Below, in pieces: positions 25,166-33,312 of a stretch of 64,000 nt of DNA (its first letter is position 1; every line of letters begins with the position of its first letter). A program made the position numbers and the translations under genes. Source of the DNA: Planctomycetaceae bacterium (lineage in GTDB: Bacteria; Planctomycetota; Planctomycetia; Planctomycetales; Planctomycetaceae); contig JAHBXV010000006.1 in NCBI GenBank assembly GCA_019636285.1, positions 124,001 through 188,000 on the forward strand, given 5' to 3'. The notes below the pieces were generated by a model, which was not told the origin of the DNA, made no database searches, and saw only the letters and a program-made list of their open reading frames with translations.

Positions 25166-26815
25166 TCAGGGGCCGGATTGTCCGATTAATTCGTGCAATC
25201 GATATCCCGAGCCGAGGTGGGACAGGTCGCGGCGAAAGGTGACGGCCGGCGGTTGCACGCTCGCGTTGACGATTGCTTCCAACCGGACGAGCGGCCCGCG
25301 ACTCCCGGAATGGCCGATCGCCGTCGCGCGGTACACGTCGCCTCGCGCCGTCAGGTATTTGTCGAGCTTGCGGAGCGTGGCCACGTCGGTCAGCCCCTCG
25401 GTCAACAGCCAGCCGGTCGTCGCGCGGCTGAGCAACTGCTGTTCAGACAGACCGTCCGGCCCTGCCGCCCACTGCGCCCCGACGATCGAGTTGGCGAGGG
25501 CCTCGTCCATTTCCGGCAGGCCCAGCAGCGTTTCCAGTTTGGCCTGATTGACGTTAACTCGGCCAATGATTGTCGTCTTCGTCGAGACCGACAGCGTGTC
25601 GAACAGGGTGACCAGGGACTCGGCGAAGTCGCCATTGCTGGAGTTCCAGGGGCTCTTCAGCGTGGTGCTGGACCCGTCCTTGGCCACTTCCACTTCGGCG
25701 TCGACCAGTTCGTACAGGGAGGTCAGACGCACCGGTCCGCCCGTCGACAGGTCCATGCCGCCGCGCGTCACCGTTCCTGCCTGACCGCGAGCCATCTGGC
25801 GGGCAATTCCTTCGGCGAATTGTTGCAGGGCGTTGTCAGTCTCGTTATCGCCGGTCGTCGCGACCGCGGCCCCGTCGGTGACTTCGACATTCACCGCCCC
25901 TTCCATGCGATACGCGACGATAAAGTCGGCGTATTCCTCGCCCAGCGTCTCGCTCAACTGATCGTAGAGCTCCGTGAGAATCGATTGATTGACGTCAATC
26001 TTCGCTCCCCCGTCGCTTCGCAGATTCGTTTCGCAACTTTCGACCGTCAGGTACGCATCCCAGCCCAGTTGCAGGACGCCGTCGCCGTTGTCCACCGGCA
26101 GCGAAACCTCGCCATCGTCTTCGTTGGGGTCGAGCAATCCGTTGCGGTTGGCGTCCTCCCCGTAAAGAAGTTGCGGCGTGACTCCGGTCACCAGCAGCAG
26201 TTCATCGAGCGATTCGAGATTGCCGTTTCGCGGCGCGTAGGGGGGCGTCTGGCCCTGGTACTCGATCGATTCGGCTCCATAAGGCCGCCGCTGATCGTCC
26301 GCGTCGATCCAGTCGAGAATGGAGTCCGCCAGCGATTCCGTCATGCCGGGAAGCGACATGAGGAGAGTCCGTTCCTGGTCTTCGTCCAGACCCAGCGCGG
26401 CGATCGCGTTCAGGTTCAGCTTGGACGATTCGTCGACGAGGCCGTAGCGCAGGCCCCGAGGTTGCTGGGCCGAACCGAGCGGCGCCACGACCGTGAAGTA
26501 TGTCTGGGAATTCGCCGTCGACCCAGGTTGGACCAACACGCTCTGAAACAGGGCCGGGTTGTGATACAGGTTTTCTTCGCCCGGCGCGAGCCGGTTCCCC
26601 AATTGCGAGGCCACGTACTCAAGTGCCGATTCCGCCGCCGCCCGCGTCTGCACCTCGCGCCCGGCGAGGCTGACCGCTTCCGTCTCCGCGATCATGAACT
26701 CGGAGAACGTATAGGCCGAGAGCGTGAGGATCACCAGCACGATCAGCACGATGATCAGCGCGCTGCCCGAGCGCGGACGATTGCTCTCCGGTGTTCGTGC
26801 CTGACGTCGTGTCAT
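25166..26815 (-). CDS. gspK: GspK-like minor pseudopilin
   Basis: A 549-residue pseudopilin of the GspK family, the largest minor pseudopilin, which caps the pseudopilus tip. The N-terminal class III-like signal SGSALIIVLIVLVILTLSAY lacks the usual Glu at +5, as is normal for GspK. The globular part has two helix-hairpin-like repeats (MSLPGMTESLADSILDWIDA and LLGLPEMDEALANSIVGAQW) and calcium-type loops (DANRNGLLDPNEDDGE). It is longer than GspK of gammaproteobacteria (about 320). The gene overlaps gspJ by four bases (ATGA), so the two are translationally coupled. Confidence 0.9.
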   Translation of the reverse strand: MTRRQARTPESNRPRSGSALIIVLIVLVILTLSAYTFSEFMIAETEAVSLAGREVQTRAAAESALEYVASQLGNRLAPGEENLYHNPALFQSVLVQPGSTANSQTYFTVVAPLGSAQQPRGLRYGLVDESSKLNLNAIAALGLDEDQERTLLMSLPGMTESLADSILDWIDADDQRRPYGAESIEYQGQTPPYAPRNGNLESLDELLLVTGVTPQLLYGEDANRNGLLDPNEDDGEVSLPVDNGDGVLQLGWDAYLTVESCETNLRSDGGAKIDVNQSILTELYDQLSETLGEEYADFIVAYRMEGAVNVEVTDGAAVATTGDNETDNALQQFAEGIARQMARGQAGTVTRGGMDLSTGGPVRLTSLYELVDAEVEVAKDGSSTTLKSPWNSSNGDFAESLVTLFDTLSVSTKTTIIGRVNVNQAKLETLLGLPEMDEALANSIVGAQWAAGPDGLSEQQLLSRATTGWLLTEGLTDVATLRKLDKYLTARGDVYRATAIGHSGSRGPLVRLEAIVNASVQPPAVTFRRDLSHLGSGYRLHELIGQSGP

Positions 26816-28185
26816 CGCCGGCCTCCTCCGCCACCGCCGCGCGGACCGCCGCCGCCGCCGCTCGGAGGAAGCGAAATCCCTGGCGGAAGCTGGAATCCCG
26901 GCGGAAGCTGAAAGCCGGGAGGAAGTTGAAATCCGGGCGGCAACTGAAACCCAGGGGGAAGCTGGAATCCCGGCGGAAGCCCTCCGGGCGGACCCCCGGA
27001 GGGAGGATTATTTCCTCCGCCAGACGGGGGACGTCCCGAGGGAGGGCGGCCCGATGGCGGCCGACCGCCACCCTGGTCGGGGCCGCCGCCTTGCGGGCGC
27101 CCGTTGCCATCGGTTCCAAATCCACCGGCACCATCGCCTCCGCCAAATCCCGTCCCATCGCCGAAGGCCCGCCGACCCGATTGTCCCGTCCCGCCGTCGG
27201 TCCCATCGCCCGACGTCCCATCCGACATGGTTTCGTCTTCGGTGAGCGCCCCCGCGGAACTTTCAGTGACCGCAACGGGCGTGATCGGAATCGCGATGAC
27301 TGCCCGGGCCACTTGCAGCGGGGCCGCGGGTGCCGTCGACAAGGCGGCCCAACCGGACGAGGCGGCCGGACCGCTTTCGGCGTCATCCAGAAAACCCAGC
27401 GAAACTTCCACCGCCTTGGGAAGCTGCCCGTAAGAGACCGAGTCCCATTCGTTGTACCAGGCTTGCCCGTCGAAGTAGCGGAACTGGAGACTGCCGATTT
27501 CCGGAGCCAACAGTCGCGTCGCGGCAGTCACCGTGGTCGTTCCCCCATAGTCCATCGCCAGACGATCGCCCTGCTGAACCGCCAGCCCGGCGATCCCGCC
27601 CAGCGACTGCGTCCCGGTCATCGGCTCCGAGATTTCGCCCGGCGTGGCGAGAAAATAGGTCACGGCGACCTGGTCGCTGGCGGGCCCGGTCCCGCTGAAC
27701 ATCGGCTCGTAGCTCAGTTGTCGCGACGGTCGCGTGATGTGCAGCGTCAGGCGATCGGCCGTCCCGATCAGGCCGGCAGACATTGCCGCCGAGGTCGCCG
27801 CCGGGGTCGTCGAGCCTCCCGTCGTGCCGCTGTCCCCGGTCTCGGTTTCCGTATCTGCTGCGTAGGTGACCGTCGAACCCTCGTCGGCAGCGGCGCCGTC
27901 GGTTGAAGCGAGTTCGACTTCCGGCGTGCGGAAGACAATCGATTGCGCATCGAGCCGGATCTGCCTGAGAAGCGCCCGCGACAACTGAGCCCGCTCGACG
28001 CGAGCCCGCCCCAGCGACGAAAACTTCCAATACAATTCCAGCGACGCGTAAACCGCCGCGATGAGCAGCAGCGTCAAACCCAGGGCGATGAAGACCTCGA
28101 ACAGCGTGAACGCCGCCCGCTCGCGCGACGCCTCGCGTTCCCGGGGGGCTCCCATTTTTTGAAAGACGCGGGGGGAAGGGCTCAC
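26812..28185 (-). CDS. gspJ: GspJ-like pseudopilin with Gly/Pro-rich C-terminal tail
   Basis: A 457-residue GspJ-like minor pseudopilin. The pilin signal ERAAFTLFEVFIALGLTLLL has Ala in place of the usual Gly before the cleavage site (AFTLFE), which is tolerated by some peptidases. The first 230 residues are ordinary GspJ. The rest is an unusual tail: about 45 residues rich in Thr/Gly/Asp, then Gly/Pro/Arg blocks, then six tandem LPPGFQ units and a terminal GGGGGPRGGGGGGRR. Such tails are not found in standard GspJ. The tail could be an intrinsically disordered linker that reaches out of the pseudopilus. The start overlaps the gspI stop by four bases, and the stop overlaps the gspK start. Confidence 0.85.
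   Translation of the reverse strand: MSPSPRVFQKMGAPREREASRERAAFTLFEVFIALGLTLLLIAAVYASLELYWKFSSLGRARVERAQLSRALLRQIRLDAQSIVFRTPEVELASTDGAAADEGSTVTYAADTETETGDSGTTGGSTTPAATSAAMSAGLIGTADRLTLHITRPSRQLSYEPMFSGTGPASDQVAVTYFLATPGEISEPMTGTQSLGGIAGLAVQQGDRLAMDYGGTTTVTAATRLLAPEIGSLQFRYFDGQAWYNEWDSVSYGQLPKAVEVSLGFLDDAESGPAASSGWAALSTAPAAPLQVARAVIAIPITPVAVTESSAGALTEDETMSDGTSGDGTDGGTGQSGRRAFGDGTGFGGGDGAGGFGTDGNGRPQGGGPDQGGGRPPSGRPPSGRPPSGGGNNPPSGGPPGGLPPGFQLPPGFQLPPGFQLPPGFQLPPGFQLPPGISLPPSGGGGGPRGGGGGGRR
26869..26985. repeat. Tandem 18-base repeats encoding LPPGFQ units
   Basis: About six imperfect 18-base repeats in the gspJ-like coding sequence, read on the minus strand as LPPGFQ. The copies differ at third codon positions, which suggests selection on the peptide. 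Confidence 0.8.
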
Positions 28186-28631
28186 AGTCCCAGCTCCTGC
28201 ATGATGGAGGATGAACCCGTGGCGGCGGCCGCCGCGTCTTGCATGGCCACCGGATCGCGAATGATACGGGTCAGGGAAAACGATTCGTTCAATGCCATCG
28301 CGGGGACGGCGCGTTCCAGCGTCACCGTCACGACCAGGAGGTCCGGTTGCGTTCCCGGCTCGACCGTCGCCAGCCAGTTCCAGCCCGGGGCATCGAGCGA
28401 TGCCTGGGCCGACGTTGATTGCAGCGGATAAACCCCGGTCGCCAGTTCGTCCATCCGCGATTCCGCGAGGGCGACGGCCTCTCCCAGAAGCTGTGCCCGC
28501 ATCGCCGCGCGGGTTCCCACCGTCACGATCTGGCCGATCGCGGCGACGCCCCCCAGAAAGATCGCGAGCGCCAGGACCACCTCGAGGAGGGTGATCCCCT
28601 TGCGATGTCGATGCGAAGCGGGTGTCCTCAT
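28182..28631 (-). CDS. gspI: GspI-like minor pseudopilin
   Basis: A 149-residue minor pseudopilin. The N-terminal KGITLLEVVLALAIFLGGVA is a prepilin signal with cleavage after Gly (G/ITLLE) and Glu at +5. The rest (LLGEAVALAESRMDELATGV) matches the GspI type. The ATG at 28631 overlaps the gspH stop (ATGA) and supports coupled translation. A longer upstream frame starting near 28727 runs inside the gspH gene in another frame and lacks the signal. GspI is known to form the tip complex with GspJ and GspK in type II systems. Confidence 0.88.
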   Translation of the reverse strand: MRTPASHRHRKGITLLEVVLALAIFLGGVAAIGQIVTVGTRAAMRAQLLGEAVALAESRMDELATGVYPLQSTSAQASLDAPGWNWLATVEPGTQPDLLVVTVTLERAVPAMALNESFSLTRIIRDPVAMQDAAAAATGSSSIMQELGL

Positions 28632-29257
28632 CGCCGCTCCCTTCGTGCGATCGGGTCGACGGTGATGGCCGAGGTCAGGTCGCGGACGCTCAGGCGGACG
28701 ACGCGGCGGGACGAATCGTGGACCCACACCTCGCCGCCGCTAGAACTGCCGTCCGGAAAGAACCGAATCGCCGGAGCCCAGCCGACATCCCGGACATTGA
28801 AGTGAGCGTCGGTGAAGAGATTCGCCCACTCCTCGCCCAGTTTCTCGACGACGACGGGTTCGGTCATTCGCAGGCCATCGGCCACATCGCCAAAGCCCAT
28901 CTCGGCTCCCAGTTCGCCGGAGACAACCGGTATGATCGACGAAGGAGGCTGCGCGGCGGTCGGCGCGCTCTCGCCCGGGATCTGGCTGCCGAGATCGGGA
29001 CGCTCTTCCGGCAGAATCACGAATTTCTGGCCGTTAGGCTCGTGGCGAAACTGGTAGATCAAGCCCGTCTCGATCGCCTTCAGGCGGCAGCGGTCCAGTT
29101 CGCTCCGCACGATCTGCACGTTGCGATTCAGGTCATGATCTTTCAGGTAACGCATGGCGGCCGGCCACGTCAAACCGGCGAGGAGCGCCAGGACGGCGAC
29201 CACGAGGATCACCTCCAGGAGCGTCATCCCGCGCCGGCTTGCGAGCCGAGTGTTCAT
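28628..29257 (-). CDS. gspH: GspH-like minor pseudopilin
   Basis: A 209-residue pseudopilin. The signal SRRGMTLLEVILVVAVLALL has cleavage after Gly (G/MTLLE) and Glu at +5. The following long helix (AAMRYLKDHDLNRNVQIVRS) and the C-terminal beta-rich domain (AIRFFPDGSSSGGEVWVHDS) are typical of GspH and of FimT-like minor pilins. It lies between gspG and gspI in the usual order of type II operons, which favours GspH over FimT. The stop overlaps the gspI start. Confidence 0.85.
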   Translation of the reverse strand: MNTRLASRRGMTLLEVILVVAVLALLAGLTWPAAMRYLKDHDLNRNVQIVRSELDRCRLKAIETGLIYQFRHEPNGQKFVILPEERPDLGSQIPGESAPTAAQPPSSIIPVVSGELGAEMGFGDVADGLRMTEPVVVEKLGEEWANLFTDAHFNVRDVGWAPAIRFFPDGSSSGGEVWVHDSSRRVVRLSVRDLTSAITVDPIARRERR

Positions 29258-29288
29258 GACAGCGCCGCCTCAATTCATCATTCCAGCA

Positions 29289-29744
29289 TCAGATACTGCC
29301 GTCGGCCCAGTTCGAGATATCGTCCCCGCCGCCATTGTCGTTCTTCTGGTCCGGACCCGACGACCAGATCGCCGGCTTCGTCGTCTGCGCCTTCGAGTTC
29401 GGATACTCGTAGTAGAACGGCTGGCCCCAGGCGTCGGTCGGGATTTTCTCCAGGTAGGGTTCGAGCGGCTTGCCGTCGGTTCCCACCGGGTTCATCAGCA
29501 GGTTGAGTGAATCCTGCCCGCCTACGGGAAACTCGGCATTGTGATCGACGGCGTACATCTTGAGCGCCTGTTCCAGGCCCTTGATGCTGGCCTTCGTCGC
29601 CCCAATGTTGGCTTGCCGTTGCGACCCGAGCAGCCGCGGCACGACCATGGCCGCGAGGACGCCAATGATGGCCAGCACGATCAGGAGTTCGAGCAGCGTG
29701 AAGCCGCGACGACGGTTTCGATTTGAATTTCGCAAGGTCCGCAT
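29289..29744 (-). CDS. gspG: GspG-like major pseudopilin
   Basis: A 151-residue major pseudopilin. The signal RRRGFTLLELLIVLAIIGVL is a textbook prepilin site (G/FTLLE). The body holds the GspG-specific pattern: ALKMYAVDHNAEFPVGGQDS, then a loop with DAWGQPFYYEYPNSK, and Asp/Asn-rich calcium-site residues toward the C terminus (GPDQKNDNGGGDDISNW). This is the unit that builds the pseudopilus fibre. ATG at 29744 was chosen as it is the first Met before the signal with a basic leader; an earlier in-frame start would add 29 residues of non-family sequence. Confidence 0.95.
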   Translation of the reverse strand: MRTLRNSNRNRRRGFTLLELLIVLAIIGVLAAMVVPRLLGSQRQANIGATKASIKGLEQALKMYAVDHNAEFPVGGQDSLNLLMNPVGTDGKPLEPYLEKIPTDAWGQPFYYEYPNSKAQTTKPAIWSSGPDQKNDNGGGDDISNWADGSI

Positions 29745-29827
29745 GGCAATTCCTGGAGAGACGGTCAATTTCGCGAGGCAAGGTCTTGAGAATACGTGTT
29801 CAGAATCAACGGGCGACACACAGGCGG

Positions 29828-31039
29828 TCAACCAGCAAGGCTTGAGATTTGCAAAATAGGCAACAACAGCGCGATCGCCACGAACAGGACGATGGCGGCG
29901 AGAATCATCAACAGAATCGGCTCGAGCATCCGTACCACGAGTTCGAGTTCACGATGCGTCCGTCGTTCCAGATTCTCACTGATATTAACTAACACCTCTT
30001 CCAGATTGTTGGCTTCCTCGCCCACGGAAATCATTTCCACGATTTCGTCGGGAAACTGCTTGCTCGCCGCCAGCGGCCGCGCGAGCGATTTCCCCGCCGA
30101 AATATTGTCGGACGCATCGGCGATCGCCTGCGTGAGCACCCGGTTTCCCGTCGCATCCTTGGCGATGCGCAGCGAGGGGAGAATCGGGACGCCGTTGGAC
30201 AGCAGCGTTCCCAGCACACGGCAGAACCGGGCGATCGCGAGGCTCTTCACGATGCGGCCGATTCCGTACGCCCGCAGCCGGAACTGGTCCATCCGCAGCT
30301 TGCCTTCGTCGGTGTTCAACCACCACCGCGCGGCCAGCACGGCCGCGATCATCGCCGCCGCAATGAGAATCCAGTAGGTCTGGGCGGCACGGCTCATCGA
30401 CAGCAGCATCGTTGTCGCGGCCGGCAAATCACCTTGTTCCTTCTGCTTTTTGAAGATCTCCTCGAATCTGGGGACGAACCAGACCAGGAGGACCGACAGC
30501 ACCAGACCACCGGTTCCCAGAAGGAACATCGGGTAGATCATTGCCCCGACGACGCGGCCCTTGAGCTCTTCCGAATGTTCGGTGAAGACGGCGACCCGTT
30601 TGAGAACATCCTCCAGGAAGCCCCCTTCTTCACCAGCCCGCACCATGCTGATGACGAGATCGCCAAAGACGTCCTTGTGGTAGGACATCGCGATATTCAG
30701 CCGCATCCCGTCCGACACTTTTTCGCGGACGTCCTGCAAAATGCCGCGAACGACCGGCGTTCCCGCCTGTTTGCCCAGCAGTTCGAGTGACCGCAGCAGC
30801 GGCACGCCGGATTTCAGCAGGTCTCCGAGTTGTGCATACAGGGTCGCGAGTTGTCGCTGACTCACCCGACGACCGCCGAACGAAAGCAGCGGGCGATTCG
30901 CTTCGACCGCGTCGACTTTCACCGGAAACAACTGCCGGCCGGCCAGCAGCGCGAGCGCATCCTGATTGCTCGCGGCCGAGATGACCCCTGTCACCTGCCG
31001 TCCCGTCAGTTCCTTCGCGATGTATTGAAAGTCGGGCAT
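29828..31039 (-). CDS. gspF: GspF/PilC-like inner-membrane platform protein
   Basis: A 403-residue polytopic protein with the two GspF domains. The first (LATLYAQLGDLLKSGVPLLR to SMVRAGEEGGFLEDVLKRVA) and the second (RFCRVLGTLLSNGVPILPSL to ISVGEEANNLEEVLVNISEN) are repeated halves of the same four-helix bundle. Three membrane segments are present, including GAMIYPMFLLGTGGLVLSVL and the C-terminal EPILLMILAAIVLFVAIALL. GspF links the ATPase to the pseudopilin-loading platform. ATG at 31039 (MPDFQYIAKELTG) is the family start. The region upstream contains a repeat element and no GspC or prepilin peptidase gene. Confidence 0.95.
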   Translation of the reverse strand: MPDFQYIAKELTGRQVTGVISAASNQDALALLAGRQLFPVKVDAVEANRPLLSFGGRRVSQRQLATLYAQLGDLLKSGVPLLRSLELLGKQAGTPVVRGILQDVREKVSDGMRLNIAMSYHKDVFGDLVISMVRAGEEGGFLEDVLKRVAVFTEHSEELKGRVVGAMIYPMFLLGTGGLVLSVLLVWFVPRFEEIFKKQKEQGDLPAATTMLLSMSRAAQTYWILIAAAMIAAVLAARWWLNTDEGKLRMDQFRLRAYGIGRIVKSLAIARFCRVLGTLLSNGVPILPSLRIAKDATGNRVLTQAIADASDNISAGKSLARPLAASKQFPDEIVEMISVGEEANNLEEVLVNISENLERRTHRELELVVRMLEPILLMILAAIVLFVAIALLLPILQISSLAG

Positions 31040-31388
31040 GTTTGAGCGGAAAGCTATTGGCGGAAAGCGGAGAGCCGGAAATAGTGAGTTTTGGTGATTG
31101 TTCTTGCTGGTTGCTGGTGGCTGGCTGCTTCTAATCTTTGGTTGTGTGCCACTGGCTCCGCCAGTGCATCGAGTCATGGTCCAACAACTTAAAATCTAAC
31201 ACAACCTCTGTGTCATGAAGTGTTTGCCCGGTGTTCCGCAGGTTTCTGGCAGGCACAACCGGTTGTGTTAGGGTTTCTAAGGCACACTGGCAAAGCCAGT
31301 GGCACACGAAACTGCGGAAAACGGTAACTGTCGCCTCTCGTAGTTCTTCTTGCTCGTTGCTGGAAGCTGGCGGCTGGCCGCTCCTCTT
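31040..31388. other. Intergenic region with palindrome and nested inverted repeat
   Basis: About 350 bases between the gspF and gspE genes, within the operon. It is mostly filled by the GTGTGCCAC element (31144-31307) and by G/C/T-rich low-complexity stretches (TTGCTGGTTGCTGGTGGCTG near 31104 and a similar one near 31352). No open frame with a recognisable start was found. Confidence 0.6.
31144..31307. repeat. Intergenic palindromic element, GTGTGCCAC family (copy 4, with insertion)
   Basis: The left arm is GTGTGC plus CACTGGCTCCGCCAGTG (31144-31166) and the right arm is CACTGGCAAAGCCAGTG plus GCACAC (31285-31307). The spacer is enlarged to about 120 bases and contains its own perfect 11-base inverted repeat, CTAACACAACC at 31196 and GGTTGTGTTAG at 31261. 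Confidence 0.9.
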
Positions 31389-33065
31389 TTAGCTATCATC
31401 GCCACGGGTAATTCGTAGCACTTCGTCCAGTGTCGTATCGCCCCGGCGGGCTTTCAGGTAGCCCGATTGGCGGAGCGACGTCATGCCATGTCTCAGGGCG
31501 TAATCGCGAATCTGACCGCTGCTGGCTCGTTCCACGCACAAATGGCGGATGGCCGCATCATTCTTCAGCAGTTCAAAAATCCCCGATCGACCGGAATAGC
31601 CGACTTCACGACAAGCCCGGCAGCCAACCGGTCGCCACAGGGTTTCGGGGACCGGAGACAGATCGGGTGGCAGATCGTCGGCAGCGGGCGTGTAGACCTG
31701 ACGGCACGAGGGGCAGAGTCGTCGTACCAGCCGCTGGGCCAGAACTCCCTCGACGGTGCTCGCCACCAGATACGGCTCGACGCCCATGTCGACCAACCGG
31801 GTAAACGCCCCCGGAGCATCGTTCGTATGCAGCGTGCTGAACACCAGGTGGCCGGTCAGCGACGCCTGAATGGCGCTCGTGGCCGTTTCACCATCTCGAA
31901 TTTCCCCAATCAGGACGATGTCGGGGTCGTGCCGCAGAATGCTCCGCAGCCCGGCCGCGAACGTCAGGCCAATCTTGCTGTGAACCTGAATCTGGCTGAT
32001 GCCGTCGAGATGGTATTCGACCGGGTCTTCGACGGTGATGATCTTGGTTTCCGGGCTCTTAATCTCCGCGAGCGCGCTGTAGAGCGTCGTGGTCTTGCCG
32101 CTCCCGGTCGGGCCCGTCACCAGCACAATGCCGTGCGGCAGCGAGATCAGTTCATGGAACTGGTGGAAGACATCATCGGGGAAGCCCGCCCCCTTCAGGT
32201 TGAACGTCATCCGCTGCTTGTCGAGCAGACGCAGCACCACCCCTTCGCCATGCAGCATGGGGATGATCGACACACGGACGTCGATGTCGCGCCCCTGGAC
32301 CCGCACGTTGATGCGCCCGTCCTGCGGCAGCCGCTTCTCGGCGATATTCAGCTTCGCCATGATCTTGAGACGCGTCACGATCGCCGAGGCAAACTGATGA
32401 ACCTCCGCCGGCAGCGGCTGTATGCGGAGGATGCCGTCGACGCGGAAGCGGATCGTGAGGCCGCGCTCGCGCGGTTCGATGTGAACGTCGCTCGACCGCT
32501 GCTCAAGGGCTTCGACGAGCAGTTCGTTCACGAGGCGAATGACCGACGGTGCCTGGGCCGACTCGGCGAGCTCGCCCGCCTCTCCCGTCAGCCCCTCGAT
32601 GGCCAGTTCGTCTTCGCCCCGCTGGGCGACCAACTGGTTGATCGTGTCGCCGCCGACCCCCAGGTGCTTCTTGATGTGCGAGACGATATCTTCGCCGCAC
32701 GCCAGCACGGTTTCGATGGGCGACTGCGCGATCGATGCGAACTCGTCGAGCCCTTCGAGTTCAAACGGGTCGGCGGTGGCGATCGTCAGTAAGCCATCGT
32801 GCCGGGAAATCGGCAACAGGCGATGTCGGAAAACAGCCGATGGCGGGAACTCCAGCAGCAAGTCCGGGTCGATGGTGACCTGATCGAGCCGGACGAACTT
32901 CTGGCCCAGCGCTTCCGCCAGCATGCGGAGCGAATCTTCTTCCGAAAGGACACCATCATCGACGAGAATCTGGTCGACCCGCCGTCCGTTCGAGCGGGCG
33001 CGAGCCGACTCGACCTGCGACGAATTCGCCAGACCGTGTTCCAGAATCAGCGACGCAATTTCCAT
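31389..33065 (-). CDS. gspE: GspE/PilB-family assembly ATPase
   Basis: A 558-residue type II/IV secretion ATPase. The N-terminal MshEN-like domain occupies residues 1-140. Walker A is [11 protein letters not shown] (318-328), the Asp box is [12 protein letters not shown] (345-354), Walker B is [11 protein letters not shown] (381-391) and the His box is FSTLHTNDA (409-417). A tetracysteine zinc site, CPSC (451-454) and CRAC (482-485), follows in the usual place. The protein is therefore expected to be an active hexameric motor. The ATG at 33065 begins the MshEN-like domain. It lies directly downstream of the secretin-like gene on the same strand. Confidence 0.95.
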   Translation of the reverse strand: MEIASLILEHGLANSSQVESARARSNGRRVDQILVDDGVLSEEDSLRMLAEALGQKFVRLDQVTIDPDLLLEFPPSAVFRHRLLPISRHDGLLTIATADPFELEGLDEFASIAQSPIETVLACGEDIVSHIKKHLGVGGDTINQLVAQRGEDELAIEGLTGEAGELAESAQAPSVIRLVNELLVEALEQRSSDVHIEPRERGLTIRFRVDGILRIQPLPAEVHQFASAIVTRLKIMAKLNIAEKRLPQDGRINVRVQGRDIDVRVSIIPMLHGEGVVLRLLDKQRMTFNLKGAGFPDDVFHQFHELISLPHGIVLVTGPTGSGKTTTLYSALAEIKSPETKIITVEDPVEYHLDGISQIQVHSKIGLTFAAGLRSILRHDPDIVLIGEIRDGETATSAIQASLTGHLVFSTLHTNDAPGAFTRLVDMGVEPYLVASTVEGVLAQRLVRRLCPSCRQVYTPAADDLPPDLSPVPETLWRPVGCRACREVGYSGRSGIFELLKNDAAIRHLCVERASSGQIRDYALRHGMTSLRQSGYLKARRGDTTLDEVLRITRGDDS

Positions 33066-33312
33066 ATCGATTCGTTTCTCGCCCCAACCTCACGCGGTTG
33101 CGGCGGCTTCCTGTATGGCGGGCACGCGGGTGGCGTGTGGGTGTGTCCAGGGTGTCGGGTGATTGCTTTCCGGGGGGATGACTAATAATACGGGGTCGGC
33201 AAGGGGTGGGTGGCCAGAGGTTGATGCGACACAATCACACGGACGTCGTCGACGTCGAGGTTTCAAACTCCAAAACTCACTTCACGCGGCTCGCGTCATG
33301 GATCTTACCGGT

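Noticed and set aside
25193-26911. Open frame of 572 codons opposite gspK
   Set aside because: Same antisense effect; the product is low-complexity and Arg/Gln-rich, and GspK is convincing on the other strand.
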